64,000 bases of DNA from Castor canadensis (lineage: Eukaryota; Chordata; Mammalia; Rodentia; Castoridae). Positions within the stretch are counted from its first letter, which is position 1. Each line of letters opens with the position of its first letter. The position numbers and the translations under genes are program-made. Positions 31,260 to 42,900 of the stretch are shown one piece after another. The notes beneath the pieces were generated by a model. That model had not been told where the DNA came from, searched no databases, and worked only from the letters and a program-made list of their open reading frames with translations. Where the stretch lies: the NCBI RefSeq assembly GCF_047511655.1, contig NC_133402.1, positions 65,910,951-65,974,950 of the forward strand, in the 5' to 3' direction.

Positions 31260-31760
31260 GCCTGCTCTCAATCTCCCAGCCCCCATCTTGCACCCCTGAG
31301 CAAACACAATCCATGGGTCCCCTGGCTCCTCTGCACGAGCCTCCCGTCACCTGCTCCCCCCGCCCAGGCTCTGCGCGGGTCCCGCGCCTTGGTGGCTGGG
31401 GCGACAGGGACAGCCGCTGGCTCACCTGCTCCTCTGTTTCTGCGCAGCCCTGGGGAGCAGAGGTGGGAATCCCGCACCCGGGGGTCCTTTCTAGACCCTT
31501 GCCAGAGGACACAGCTCTTTCAGGACCGCCCCTGAAGTTGGCGAAGAAGGGGCCTCAGTGACTTCAGGGCTCAACCCAAGACTTTTGGTTTCGGTTCCTG
31601 AGCTTTAAATTGAAAGAGGATTTCCCAATGTCGCTACAGCAGAGCGACTTCAGTCCCTGTGCGGTCCCCTTCCCCCTCACCCCCTCCCCCAAATTTCCTG
31701 CTCCTTGAGGCTCTGCGCACAGATGAGCTGGGATGTTGACATCATCTGGCTGGAAAGTCC
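31260..31760 (-). promoter_or_regulatory. PLSCR2: PLSCR2 promoter region, CpG-rich
   Basis: GC-rich block with many CpGs, paralogous to the PLSCR1 promoter. It shares the 30-bp TGACATCAT block (31727-31756). At 31589-31598 the minus strand reads GGAACCGAAA, which fits the Ets-IRF composite pattern GGAANNGAAA. The PLSCR1 copy has only the right-hand part. Function is inferred from motif and position. Confidence 0.5.
31426..31600 (-). other. PLSCR2: PLSCR2 exon 1 (non-coding leader), 5' end estimated
   Basis: Minus-strand donor CAG|GTGAGC ending the exon at 31426, in a GC-rich block homologous to the PLSCR1 leader exon at 54681. The donor and flanking sequence are conserved between the copies. 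The 5' boundary is not determinable from sequence. With no MDK exon in this copy, the leader would splice to exon 3 at 24525 or to an unrecognised exon. Confidence 0.5.
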
Positions 31761-31944
31761 ATTGGGGAACTTCCTTTATATGGCCTCGACCTCCATCCCT
31801 AAGATTCCTGTAATTTGGAGTACCAATGATGGAAGCGGCCTCAAGATTGTCTTGGGTTTTTTTTTTCTCTCCTCTCTCTCCTCTTCCCTCTTCCCTCCCT
31901 TACTTCCTTACTTCCCTCCCTTTTTTACTTTTTCTTTTGTATTT

Positions 31945-32050
31945 GTTTTGAAAGAGTCTTACTCTATCACCCAGGTTGACTTCCTGGGTGATCCTCCTGT
32001 CTCCACCTTCCAAGTGCTGGGATGACCGACTGGAGCCACCAGGTCTGGCC
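31945..32050 (-). mobile_element. B1-like SINE at the unit A/unit B junction
   Basis: Antisense B1-like text, 'gagtcttactctatcacccagg' and 'ccttccaagtgctgggatga', next to a CT-rich tract (31856-31945). Confidence 0.65.
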
Positions 32051-33051
32051 ATGATTGTTTTCTGTGGTGGTTGTTGCAGAGCTGCTGGCTCACCTGTGGT
32101 GAGGAGCTAGTTGCAATGCACCTCTGCTCAGGACAGGAGGAGAGAGAGTCTCCTTGTGGCTCTGTTCCTTAAGCCCATTTCTCTTTTGCATGACATAAAT
32201 TGTGAATTGTTTGTTTCCTACTCAAGCCAATCTTCCCCAGAAATCTGATTACTGAAATCTACCTTTCATTTCCGACAGGTAGAAAACCTAGTTTTCAGCT
32301 CTGGGACAGATTTCACAAGACTTCCCTCTATGCCTTGTCTCTTGATAAGGAGATTTTGAAGAGGAAGGGAGTAGATGAGCCTTCACTTAACTGAATGCTC
32401 CTTCAGAGTATCACCTGGATTGACCACGTTTTGTTTAAAAATGAAAGTCAAATATATAAAAATACATAACTAGCTTTAATTTCAGTTATCTGACTATTGT
32501 TACAGAAAAACTAATTGACCATTGTTGAAATTTATAATCTGTGAATGAATATCTTTGGTCCATTTAAATAACACCTAAGTAGTCTCATAATTACCATGCT
32601 ATATAAATGATAGACTACAAGACCTAAACATTTCATGTGTAAACAATTACTTCAAACCTTATACCAACACGTTTAGAGGGAGTCTAAAAATGAGCATTTT
32701 TTTTTTTTTGGCCGAGAATCACATCTTTGTTCTTTCACTGAAAACCTTTTAAAATTGATAATTTATCCTCTTGCCAGTATGAAAACTAAAAGTAGTAGAA
32801 TATTTAATAGGAACATATAAATATGGTGTGATTTCTTACAGAGAGGGAAAAACCAAGCCCAGACTTTACTTTTCTTTACTAATGAAGGTCACAGATTCTT
32901 TCTCAATGTCTCTCTTTTCAGCTTCTTCACTTTCCTTTCAAGTAATGTCCATAATGAGCTAAGAACGTCACCACAATGGCAATGGAAAGAGGAATCTATT
33001 TATTGATAACATAAAAACAAAATAACATTAGATATTTTTTCTTTGTCTTCT

Positions 33052-33150
33052 TTTTTTTTTTCCTTTTTTGTGTTACTAGGGATGAAACTCAGGGCCTCAT
33101 ATACACCAGGCAAGTGCTCTACTTCTGAGCTACATCCCTAACCCCAACCC
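33052..33150 (-). mobile_element. ID-type SINE
   Basis: Poly-T, then 'tactagggatgaaactcagggcctc..gctctacttctgagctacatccc'. Confidence 0.8.
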
Positions 33151-33232
33151 AAAATTCTATTTTTTATATTAAATAAATTGCAACTATATTTAATAAAATA
33201 ATGTAAATTTTATATTAAAGTTACCTTCATAC

Positions 33233-33567
33233 TGTGGTAGGAAGGCAGGGAGGGGGAAGAGAGATTAATGAGTGCTACAGTGAAACAAAGACAAAACTGA
33301 ATTGGGGAATGTTACCTGGAGACCAGAGAAGGGTCACCTTGCCCCAGAGGTTAGAGTGACCAATGCAATGACATGTGACTATGTACGGGACAAGCTGTAC
33401 TCTCCTCCCATTTCTGTAACCTGCTCTAAATGGTATATAAGGAAAGCCCCCTTTGTTCTTGGGGCTCAGCCATTGGACTAGAGTCTGCTAAGTCGCTGCC
33501 GGCTTGCTTAATAAACCTGCTTCCTGAAAGCTTTGGTGCCCTCTCAGTCTCTGAGCCTTCCTGTAAC
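33233..33567 (+). mobile_element. ERV LTR downstream of PLSCR1
   Basis: Starts TGTGGTAGG and ends GTAACA, with TATATAAGG near 33434 and AATAAACC near 33510. Absent from the PLSCR2 equivalent. It is antisense to PLSCR1 and lies just past the candidate polyadenylation signal. The target duplication is not clear. Confidence 0.75.
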
Positions 33568-33631
33568 AACAAGGCTTTAATTTTGTAATAAAATGCAAAA
33601 TTATAATTCAAAGCAGTTTTCCATAGAAAAT

Positions 33632-33637
33632 TTTATT
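33632..33637 (-). terminator. PLSCR1: Candidate PLSCR1 polyadenylation signal AATAAA
   Basis: AATAAA on the minus strand about 250 bases after the PLSCR1 stop. A signal in the same local context lies after the paralogue's stop at 7391-7396. Other AATAAA-like words occur nearby in AT-rich DNA, so the site of use is uncertain. Confidence 0.45.
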
Positions 33638-33887
33638 TCTAAATGTAAAAACTATATATCCTTTCTCTCCAATTCACAGAAAATATTTTTTAAAATGTAC
33701 AAAGAGATATGTAAGTTATTGATACAGAAAATAAACTCTTATTTGAAAGCAAAACCATGCAAGTGGAGCTATAGACATCACAGGTTTGAAGAATTTCAGT
33801 AAAGAAAAGAAAGCCATTAGGTCTTCCTTTTAAATAATCTTAATCAGTATGCAGTCCTTAAGTTTTCTGAAGAGTGTCATCCATCAA

Positions 33888-33944
33888 CTACCAAACTCCT
33901 GATCTTTGTTTCTGGTCACCAGTGTGTTCAAAAAACATGAAATC
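33888..33944 (-). CDS. PLSCR1: PLSCR1 exon 9, end of membrane helix and C-terminal tail
   Basis: The final coding segment after acceptor ATGCAG encodes [18 protein letters not shown] then TAG. It finishes the single C-terminal membrane helix (FLI|DFMFF) and gives the short tail on the outer face. The ending SGVW matches human PLSCR1. A 3'UTR follows towards lower coordinates. Confidence 0.95.
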   Translation of the reverse strand, partial: DFMFFEHTGDQKQRSGVW

Positions 33945-36900
33945 CTGCATAAAACCAAAAATAAGTATTCAGCCACAAAACAGATCAATTCTCAGATACA
34001 GAAAGCTAAGGGAACTTATCACATGGTAACACATCTGTTACTCAAGAAAACTGAATGCAATCATAAATCTGGGAATAGTCTATAGCTCTATAAACTCTGC
34101 TTTCACCTTTCCATTATAATAATCAAATTTTACATTTCTCCTTATTTATCAATACCTGTATAAATTCATGTACTTAGTTACAATTACTTATAATTTCTCT
34201 AAATATCACTTTTTTTCAACCTTCTTGAAATCTTTCCTTTTAACCTTTCTTCCTCAACTTTTAGTAGCCCTCCTCTAGTAACACCACTTCACTAGTAACA
34301 GTAGTTCCACATACAGCTTTAGATTGGGGAAAGAATGACAACCATTTCAGTCACAGTCACATGCACTGCAGGTGGAACGCCTTGTCTCAGGCTCATCAGT
34401 TCTCTGTAACTCTGTCTACTGAGATCCCAGCTTGTCTCCTCCATCACTCTCTAACTAGACTCTTCCTTTTAAGACTTCAGTCAAATCCTGTGGATTTTAC
34501 TTCTGTCTCATCTATCATTGTACTTTACCTCTTCAACAATAACAATTTATCCTTTTTGCCAATCACTTGCATTGCACTATTGCAATTTTACCTCTTAATC
34601 CATTTCCTACATAGTCACCAGGATATACCTTTGTAAAATTTGTATTTAATTATGCCTAGTGTTATGCCATCCAGTTAAGTAAATAATTGTCAATGGCTTA
34701 AGCTGTATGTATAAAAAGGTATCAAATCTTCCCCAAAGAACTCAAGAAAATGAACTCTGCAGAATGCATAGTCTAAAATCTCTCTTGTGAAATACATAAA
34801 TTCTTCAGACAGAAACGGGAAACCTGTCTATCCAAAGTGTCAGGATCAAATGGAATTTCAGAGCTAGGATTAACTGAGAATCTTTGTATAAAACCTAGTG
34901 ATTTAAGAAGGTCACTATGGAATGCACAATTTACTGAATCCTTCAGAAAGACAATAGAGAAACCACCTACAACAAGATTAGTGAGAATTCACTTACAATA
35001 AGGAAACAAGCGCCAAGCATCACAGCTTTCATTTTCACATCAAGGTCTAATGGAAACTGGATCCCAAAATTGTCCGCATCCGTGAAGGTCTCTCTCACAA
35101 ACCCAGACCAGTGCTTGGAAATCCTGCCAACTACAACCTCTTCATCAAGAGATTTAATCTATGGTAAAAAAATAAGGTCTTAAAGATCTCTCAAAAATTT
35201 ATAGAAAAGCTACCTTCAGATTTAGAGTACAATGAAACAAATACGGTGTTAAAATTATGGCCCTATGTAACTATGAACCTATATATATATAATAGGTTCA
35301 TTCTGTGAACAAATTACATGAAAAAAGTTTTCTGAAATATTTATCAATTATTTGAACTGATCCAAATCTAACTTTAAGCAGAACAGGTTAAATATCTAAC
35401 GTGTTTCTTTGATTAAATTTTAGAAGCCATAAGGAAGACAATAAATAAAACTCTTATTAGATTTTTGCTTTAGGAGAAGCACACGATTTTTATAGAATGA
35501 AAGTTTAAATGTGATGGAGGAAGGGCTTATTTCCACTCTCTGTTAAGAGGGAAACATGAGATGTTAAAAGAGCAAAGAAATGATTGGCAGGTTGACTGAA
35601 AAGTTACCAATAAGCAACTAGGTGGGTGTTCCTAGGTCAAGGTTTGGGGGTCAGCCCAGCTCACTAGGGGGCTGTGAATCATAAAGAACAAAGGTGTATG
35701 AAGCAAAGAGTGCAGAGTGCAAAGGTTCTGACTCTATGGCTCTGCCTGAGGAACATCAAGAGCCATCACAAAGTCGAACAAATTGTACCCATATGAAAGT
35801 ACTCCTCAAGTGGGCAGATGGGGGCTGGATGTAGCCGCCACTCCTCACACTATGTACACACAGGATTGTGTTAAAGAAGGTGGAAGTGCGTCCTTTCCAC
35901 ATGGACATTAGGTACCACACATGCTAGCAACACCCTTTGAAGCCCCTGCCTCATGGGACCCACTTTTTCCACAGGGGAAACTCAGTTGACCCATTTTATT
36001 TGTGTGGATGTGGATGGGATATGAGAAATCCTAAATTATACTTCCATTATGCAGTTGTTATATCACGGGTTACTCTCCATCAATATTCACTTCATTCCTC
36101 TCCCACTGTAGGTCCTCCTGCTCATTGATAATTAGCTTTGGCCAAATGATTTATTGGACCAAAGGGTGTTAGCAGGTGACCCAAATGGTGTTCTTCAACA
36201 AGAACTAACTGGACTAGCTCTTGCTGTTCAGTGAAAAGCTAGTAGAAAAGTTCATCCCATTAGCTGCTGTTGTTATAGCCCTAGGACACATGCACCTGGG
36301 TGAGACATGAGGCCAACTTGCAGCCTACGTCAGTCATGAGGGTGGGCCTAGGAATGTCCACTGAAGCACAGCTGACCTGCATACCCATGAGCGTGAGAAA
36401 AAATGCTCACTGCTTAAGCCATTGAGACTTAGTGGTCATGTGATGTGTGACACTATTGTGATAAGTAGGCCAACAAAGATCGTCCCTCCACTTGTAGTGT
36501 TCTATCTACAAGCACTGCCATTTAAGTGTTAGAAGCTAATAATGAAAACTTTGTATTTTATAATTTTGAAACACTCCAAGATGAAAAGTGAAGATGCCAA
36601 CTTTTCAGCCACCCTAAAGCTAATATTATGCCAAAAAATATATTAACATTTACTATTTTGTTTCTTATGTTAAAAATTAACAATTAACCACAGCTTATGT
36701 CAAAAGTAGAAAATGTAATTTTTATGCTGAGGATCAGAAATAAGATGATTTAGGACCCAAAAGTCCTCAGGACTCAAAAAAACTTAGCTAAATTCTAGCC
36801 AATATTTTAAAATAGGAAATTCTTATAGTAAGAAATTTCAACCCTGAGATAACAAACTGGAATTGGATTAATGTTAACATTTTACATCTGTCAGTTTAAC

Positions 36901-39900
36901 ACCTGAAATTAGTAAAAAACATTCTAAAAGGAAATCTTAAATTGATATCACCATGTACACATATATTTAAAAAAATAGAAGAATAACATACAGAACATAG
37001 ACCATAGTTACACATTAAAGGAATATAGCAAAGTGTAACATACGGTGGTTGAGTGGTGGTTGATATTATATATATTTACTAGTAAAGCATTTACATAGCT
37101 TTTAGTAAGTATATTGTACTTGCAATTAAAGATCTACTTCTCTCTCTTATAATCAACCTTGGGGTAACTGTCTCACAACTTCTGTACACTAAAAACTGTT
37201 AACTTTCTCCTGTTCATACCTAAGATCCAACATGACCCAAATACAAATCACTAGTTTCCCCCAAAATCAACATTTTTCCCAAGATTCTTTGTCTTTACTT
37301 TGTTTCTGAAATTTTCTTTATTCAAATTTTTTATTATTATATTCTTGCTGTACTGGGGGTACATTGTGATGCTTACAAAATTGCTTATAATATATTGTAA
37401 TTAAATTCACCCCCTCCATCATTCTCTAACCTTCCTCAGTCTATTTGAAATAGTTTCAAAAAAATCTCATTTTTCCATTTTTATACATAAGTACATAATA
37501 TTTCTATCATATTCACCCTCCTACACCCTTTCTTTATATCCTCCTCCCTCTCACTGATTCCAACCCCTGAACAGGAACTGTTTACCTTCTTGTCATCCTT
37601 TATAGAAAAAAGACATTTTTGTTTGTTTAAGATAGCTCTACAGAGAATTTCATCATTTCCATGTATGTATGTATTGTATCCCCCAAGATTCTTAACTTGG
37701 CCAATAGTACCGTTTACCATTCAGGGTCTTAAGAACTAGACATCAAGATTATAAGAAAACAGAATCTCTAAATTCTTTCATTCTCAATTAAAGATAAATG
37801 CATGAATTAATCTCATTTGGCACAGCTATGATATATATATATATATTTGTTTGTTTGTTTGTTTTTTGGTAGTACTGAAGTTTGAACTCAGGGCTTCATG
37901 CTTGCTAGGCAGGCGCTCTACACATTGAGCCATTTCACCAGGGTTTTTTGAGATAGGGTCTCAAGAAATAATTGTCAGGGGCTGACTTTTAACTATTATC
38001 CTTCTGATCTCTGCCTCCTGAGTAGCTAGGATTATAGGTATAGGCCACTTATGCTTTGTCGTGAGATGTATCTTAACCTATTCCTTCCTTGGAATGACTC
38101 CTGCTCTACTGGGCTTCATGCCTATTGTACTGGGGTACATGCCTATTGGTATGGGAATTATCTGACTGATAATTCATGCTTCAATGTGTCAAAATATTTT
38201 ATCATAAACACTATAGAAAACAGTGACTACTTCCCAACACTGTCTAAGATTGTGCCTAGACATCATCATTCTAGATGCATAGGAAATAAATTAATTAATT
38301 GCAGTACAAGATACCCCCTGCTTCTTCCGTTTTTTCGCTAATATCCTAAAAAATTATAGCTTCTCATCCTTTTTTTTTTAGATGATGTGATACAATCCTT
38401 ATGTGGTGAAGTGGTAACAAAGAAGTAAAGGTGTAGACATTGTGTTACAGCATGAGCATACTACATAAGGGTAACTTGAACGAACACAAGAACTGAGATA
38501 AAACAGTAGTCAATTACAACTGACTGCTACTAAGAATGCTACAAAGCCATTGGCTCAATGGGTAGGTAGCAGGCATTGGAAGGATACACCAGAAAAAAGG
38601 AAAGACTCGTGCCCAGGCTGGATGGAGCAGGACAATACAGGAATTCAAAGACACTACTTATAATATCATGTAATTGAAAATTTATGAACTGTTTATTTCT
38701 GGAATAATCCAGTCAATATTTTCAGGTCACAGTTGACTGTGATAACTGTGGAAAGTGACACTGTAGAAAACGAGGGACTTTTGAAATAACCATATGAAAA
38801 CTGATTTGTGTAGTTGAGGTTTTTGTGGGAATTCAAATGCTACATCTTCTGTACATGGCCTAGAGCACCAGTAGGTGGCAAAGCACCTTAGGGGTGGACC
38901 CATGGGCTTGGTCAATCAGACTTAGAGGACAAGGTAAGTGTGCTATTTTAAAATAGACAACACAGTGTCACCACACAAAAATTACTAGTGCTGTATTTTT
39001 GCAGTTTTGACTACAAATTGCTGCTTTTTTTTGGATTTAGCATAACCAACACAGACTTTTAACCATAACAGTGACTATCACTCTGACAAAAGTTAAAAAT
39101 ATGAGCACATTATCTGTCTATTGAAATATCTGTACACAACACTTATTTAATACATTTAAAAATTCTATCAAAACATACTCTTCTATTAGGAACGAAAATC
39201 CTATAGACATTATGGTATACCTTACCTCAAAATTAATATCTTCACAACAGCTGCACACAACACACGGACCAGCTATTTTCAGAACGTCCTCTCTCTTCTC
39301 ATTCTGAACTGTAAACTTAGGCAGACATGGATGCCAGGTCTGAATAACATAGCCTATTGGGATACCAGGTGGAGCTTGGATTTCTATCTACAAAAGCAAA
39401 GGAATACATGTGAATGGAATGCTAGTCACAATGTCTAGCTTCAAAGTAAGGCTGACACTCTTGCTCAGCTATTTTACACACTGCAGTGGTGACTTCACAC
39501 CCACCTCCTGAAGGCAGCAGGGGAAGCAACAGCTGCTACATCTCAGTGGTCTCTCCATAGTTACGACTTCTTGCCCCAAATTATCAAGAATCCTCAAAGT
39601 AAAAGGTCTGGATGCTCCACAACAATTTCGGGTGCAGCAGTCAGTATCTTCTACTGCAAAGTAAACCCTCTGTCCAAGGCTGTTCTTAATTTCATATTTG
39701 TTGTTAGTTTCAAAGCCTGTTAAAACTAAAAACACAAAAGGGGAACTCATAACCACCATTATGCTAAGAGTATTGACTCTATCTTAATATATTATATCCA
39801 GCTGTGGTAATTTGGATGACACCTCAAGTAGCATGGGAAAGAAGAAAAGGAAAGTTATTTAGAGAAGACTCAGACAAAGGCAGAGGAGGAAGAGAGCTGT

Positions 39901-42900
39901 TAAAGTAAGAAGAAACTGAGTCTTTAGATGGATAAAAAGACAAGCAGCCTCCTGACTCCATGGACTCTGTCACAAAGGAGACATTGCTGCCCATGGTTGG
40001 TGGAATGCTGCAGGTGGGCTCAGTGGGACTAGATGGACGGATAAAATGTCTACTTACCAGAAAAAATTTTTGTACATTATCCTGGGATTATACGGTAACT
40101 GCTACATTTATAAACTCTAAAATACTACACTGAGTTAACTGGTTTGAGACTTTGTTGTACAAACTATAGTTATGTGTTATATTATGCACTGTGCTTGAAC
40201 AAAAGCAATGAGATGACTCACCCTCAAGGAAGAGGTGTGAAACAAGAGAAATGGAGAGAGAAGTGGAGCATTGCATAGGGCCCTGGGCAGCCTTGCTCAA
40301 CCCAGGAGTAGCTGCTCAGAGGTGGGAGATTGGTACTGGATAAGGGATGAGGGTGAGGAAATTTTTGGGCAACTCAGCACTTCAACTCAGAGCATCGAGA
40401 CCATGGTCACGCTAAGTGATTTGTCTCTTGCAGGGCTGACGTGTTCATGGGAGACAGAGGGGTGCTAAATGATGATATCCAATGGCATCTTACCAATGGC
40501 CTCCTCATATTGGTCCCCACACTGGATCCCCGACTTTTGCAGAGCAAGAAAGGAGCAATGTCCAAAGACGAAAGATAATTGGTTCATAGTGTCAGCAGAC
40601 TGAACAAAATAAGTGATTAAAAGAATCCATGGAATCCAAAATAACTCTCTGATATATGTGTAGAAGGACTCTTAGTAAGAGAAATCCTGTCACCATGGAC
40701 CCCTTCAAGTGTCCTTAGTGGATTCAGAAAGTCCCCAAACTCTGTCTTTTAAGTGTCACCACTATCTCAACACCTGACAAAGGTCTTTAGATGACAATAA
40801 TAATAAAATAATAATCTGCTTTCGACAGGTATTTATTATTAAATTTATTGTGTCATTAATACCTTAAACTCAGAAATGCTCAGCTAATTTTTGTGATAAA
40901 CAACATGGGTTTTATATAATCCCTAAGTTTTATTCTGGTTACTTAGAAAACAAAAACACAACCAAAGAATTCCATGCTTATTCTACTCGTAATATGAAAA
41001 ATAATAGGAAATTTCAATATAAGTATAAAAACAGAAAGTGAAAAACATTTTTTTAAATGAAAAATGGAGGGGTGAATTCAATTATGATATATTTGATATA
41101 TTGTAAGAACTTTTCTAATTGCCACAATGTACCCACACTGAGCACAGTAAAATTAAATAAATTTTTAAAAAGGAAAAGAAATGAAAATTAAATGTTACTA
41201 TTAAAAATTATTTTTCTTAATTAAAATTGATACTTTATCATTTTTAAAGCTTTTAAGTCTAAAAGAGATAAATGGCACAGTATATAATAAATGGTACCTG
41301 GGTATTTGGATTTTATAACATAAAATATATGTTTTCAAAATAAAATATTTTAAAAAATTGGGCAAACAAATTATCAATGAAGAGTTCTAATTGAGAGAAT
41401 TGTTAGGTAAGAAACTAAACAATATCAAGAAAATTCTAAGTAACAATTTACATTGTAAATGGTTTAGATATAACAGTGATGATTGTACATTTTACCCAAA
41501 TCAACTGCTCTCCTTGTACAGTTCATGTTCTAATTTCCAGCAATGGAAAGGAACTTTGCAAACAGGTGAAGATTCACTTACAGATATATTCTATAAATCA
41601 GCAGAGTTTTCTTACACCCTTGTATCTAGAAGGAAAATATGATGGTTCATACACCCCATGCGGGGTCTCACTCCCTGGCAGCTGTACTGAAGAATCTAGT
41701 GTCTTCCTAAGTTTGTTCTTGCGCCTGGAGAGCCCTGGACCCAAGGAGGCCTCTGGAGGCAGCAGACCCACTCAGAGGAGCAGGAGTGAGTGCTCCTGTA
41801 AGGAAGCAGCTGCCAGAGCTGCTGGTTAGCCTCCTCCAACATGGCAGTGCCCTGCACCCCAGGTGGTAACTCATGGCCCATGGGACTCAGATTTTATAGG
41901 GCTCACCTGACCTCCTAGGAGAAAATGTGAAGACAGTCGATCATTTTCCTAAACGTCCCCACCCAAACTCAAAAAGATCGCTCCTTTTGGAAATGTACAG
42001 AGGTAGCTTGCTGTGGCATGTGGTTCTGGGCCATTCTCCAGGTGCTCAAAAATTGGGAGAAAGCAGTAGTTTTAGAAGTCAGGTAAAGTGACTGTAGAGA
42101 GGGGAGAAGTCAGGTAAAGTGAAGTGTAGAGAGAGGAGGAAAAGTAAGTTTCATCTGTCTTCCTTCTAAGTTACTGAACATACTTTGAGACCCCTAATTC
42201 TCAGTAACGATCATGTTCACATACCTTCCAGCAGCTCAATTTGCTGATGAACCAGAATCTGGTCTATCTGTTGTGGCAAAGAGAAAATTAAATGATGTGA
42301 TCAATTACCAATACTTCATATTACCTACATTTAATAGCTCTTATTTCTTTTTAGTGAAAAATTAAAGCTAATATTTTAAGTGGTAAGGTATGTATTGTTG
42401 AAATCATTCACTAGTAATGAGAGAAAATATAGGTCAAATAAAATTGATTTACACTGGAATTGCTATAAAAATTATAAAGCACTATTCTTTCTAAAAGAGG
42501 CTTGAGAAATAGTTACATTTTAAAAATCCATTTGCAGTTTTTTTCTACAATTAAAAAAATTTTTAAGTGTACTTCATACAATATGTTGCATTCTCCTATG
42601 TATTTTATCACATCCTTATTTTAAAAAATACCTATTTTAAATCAGTCATGAAGAATGTAATGACTATATATTCCTATGGTTTGTACTGGTTGAGTGCACT
42701 GTGGAAAATTAAATTAGTTCAGAGTGCCAAGAGAGACTCTTGATATACTGAGTATTAGTTGACTATCTCAAGACTATTTATTTATAAATTCACAGACTGC
42801 ACATTCTTCCTATATGATTTTTTCATGCAAAATGAAAAAAATCCCATGTTGCTGAATTTCACTATTATGTAGGAATTCTGTCATTTTAAATCCCATGTTG

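Larger units (their letters stand above)
6150..31850 (-). repeat. Segmental duplication unit A (contains PLSCR2)
   Basis: Collinear similarity to unit B runs from the region downstream of the gene (6.37 kb matching 32.08 kb) through the exons to the promoter (31.75 kb matching 55.05 kb). Most intron sequence is alignable by eye but clearly diverged, with insertions specific to each copy. Boundaries are approximate. Confidence 0.75.

Noticed and set aside
31179-31561. Several overlapping open frames on both strands near 31.3 kb
   Set aside because: GC-rich promoter DNA has few stop codons; no conserved frame with the paralogous block at 54.5-54.9 kb.
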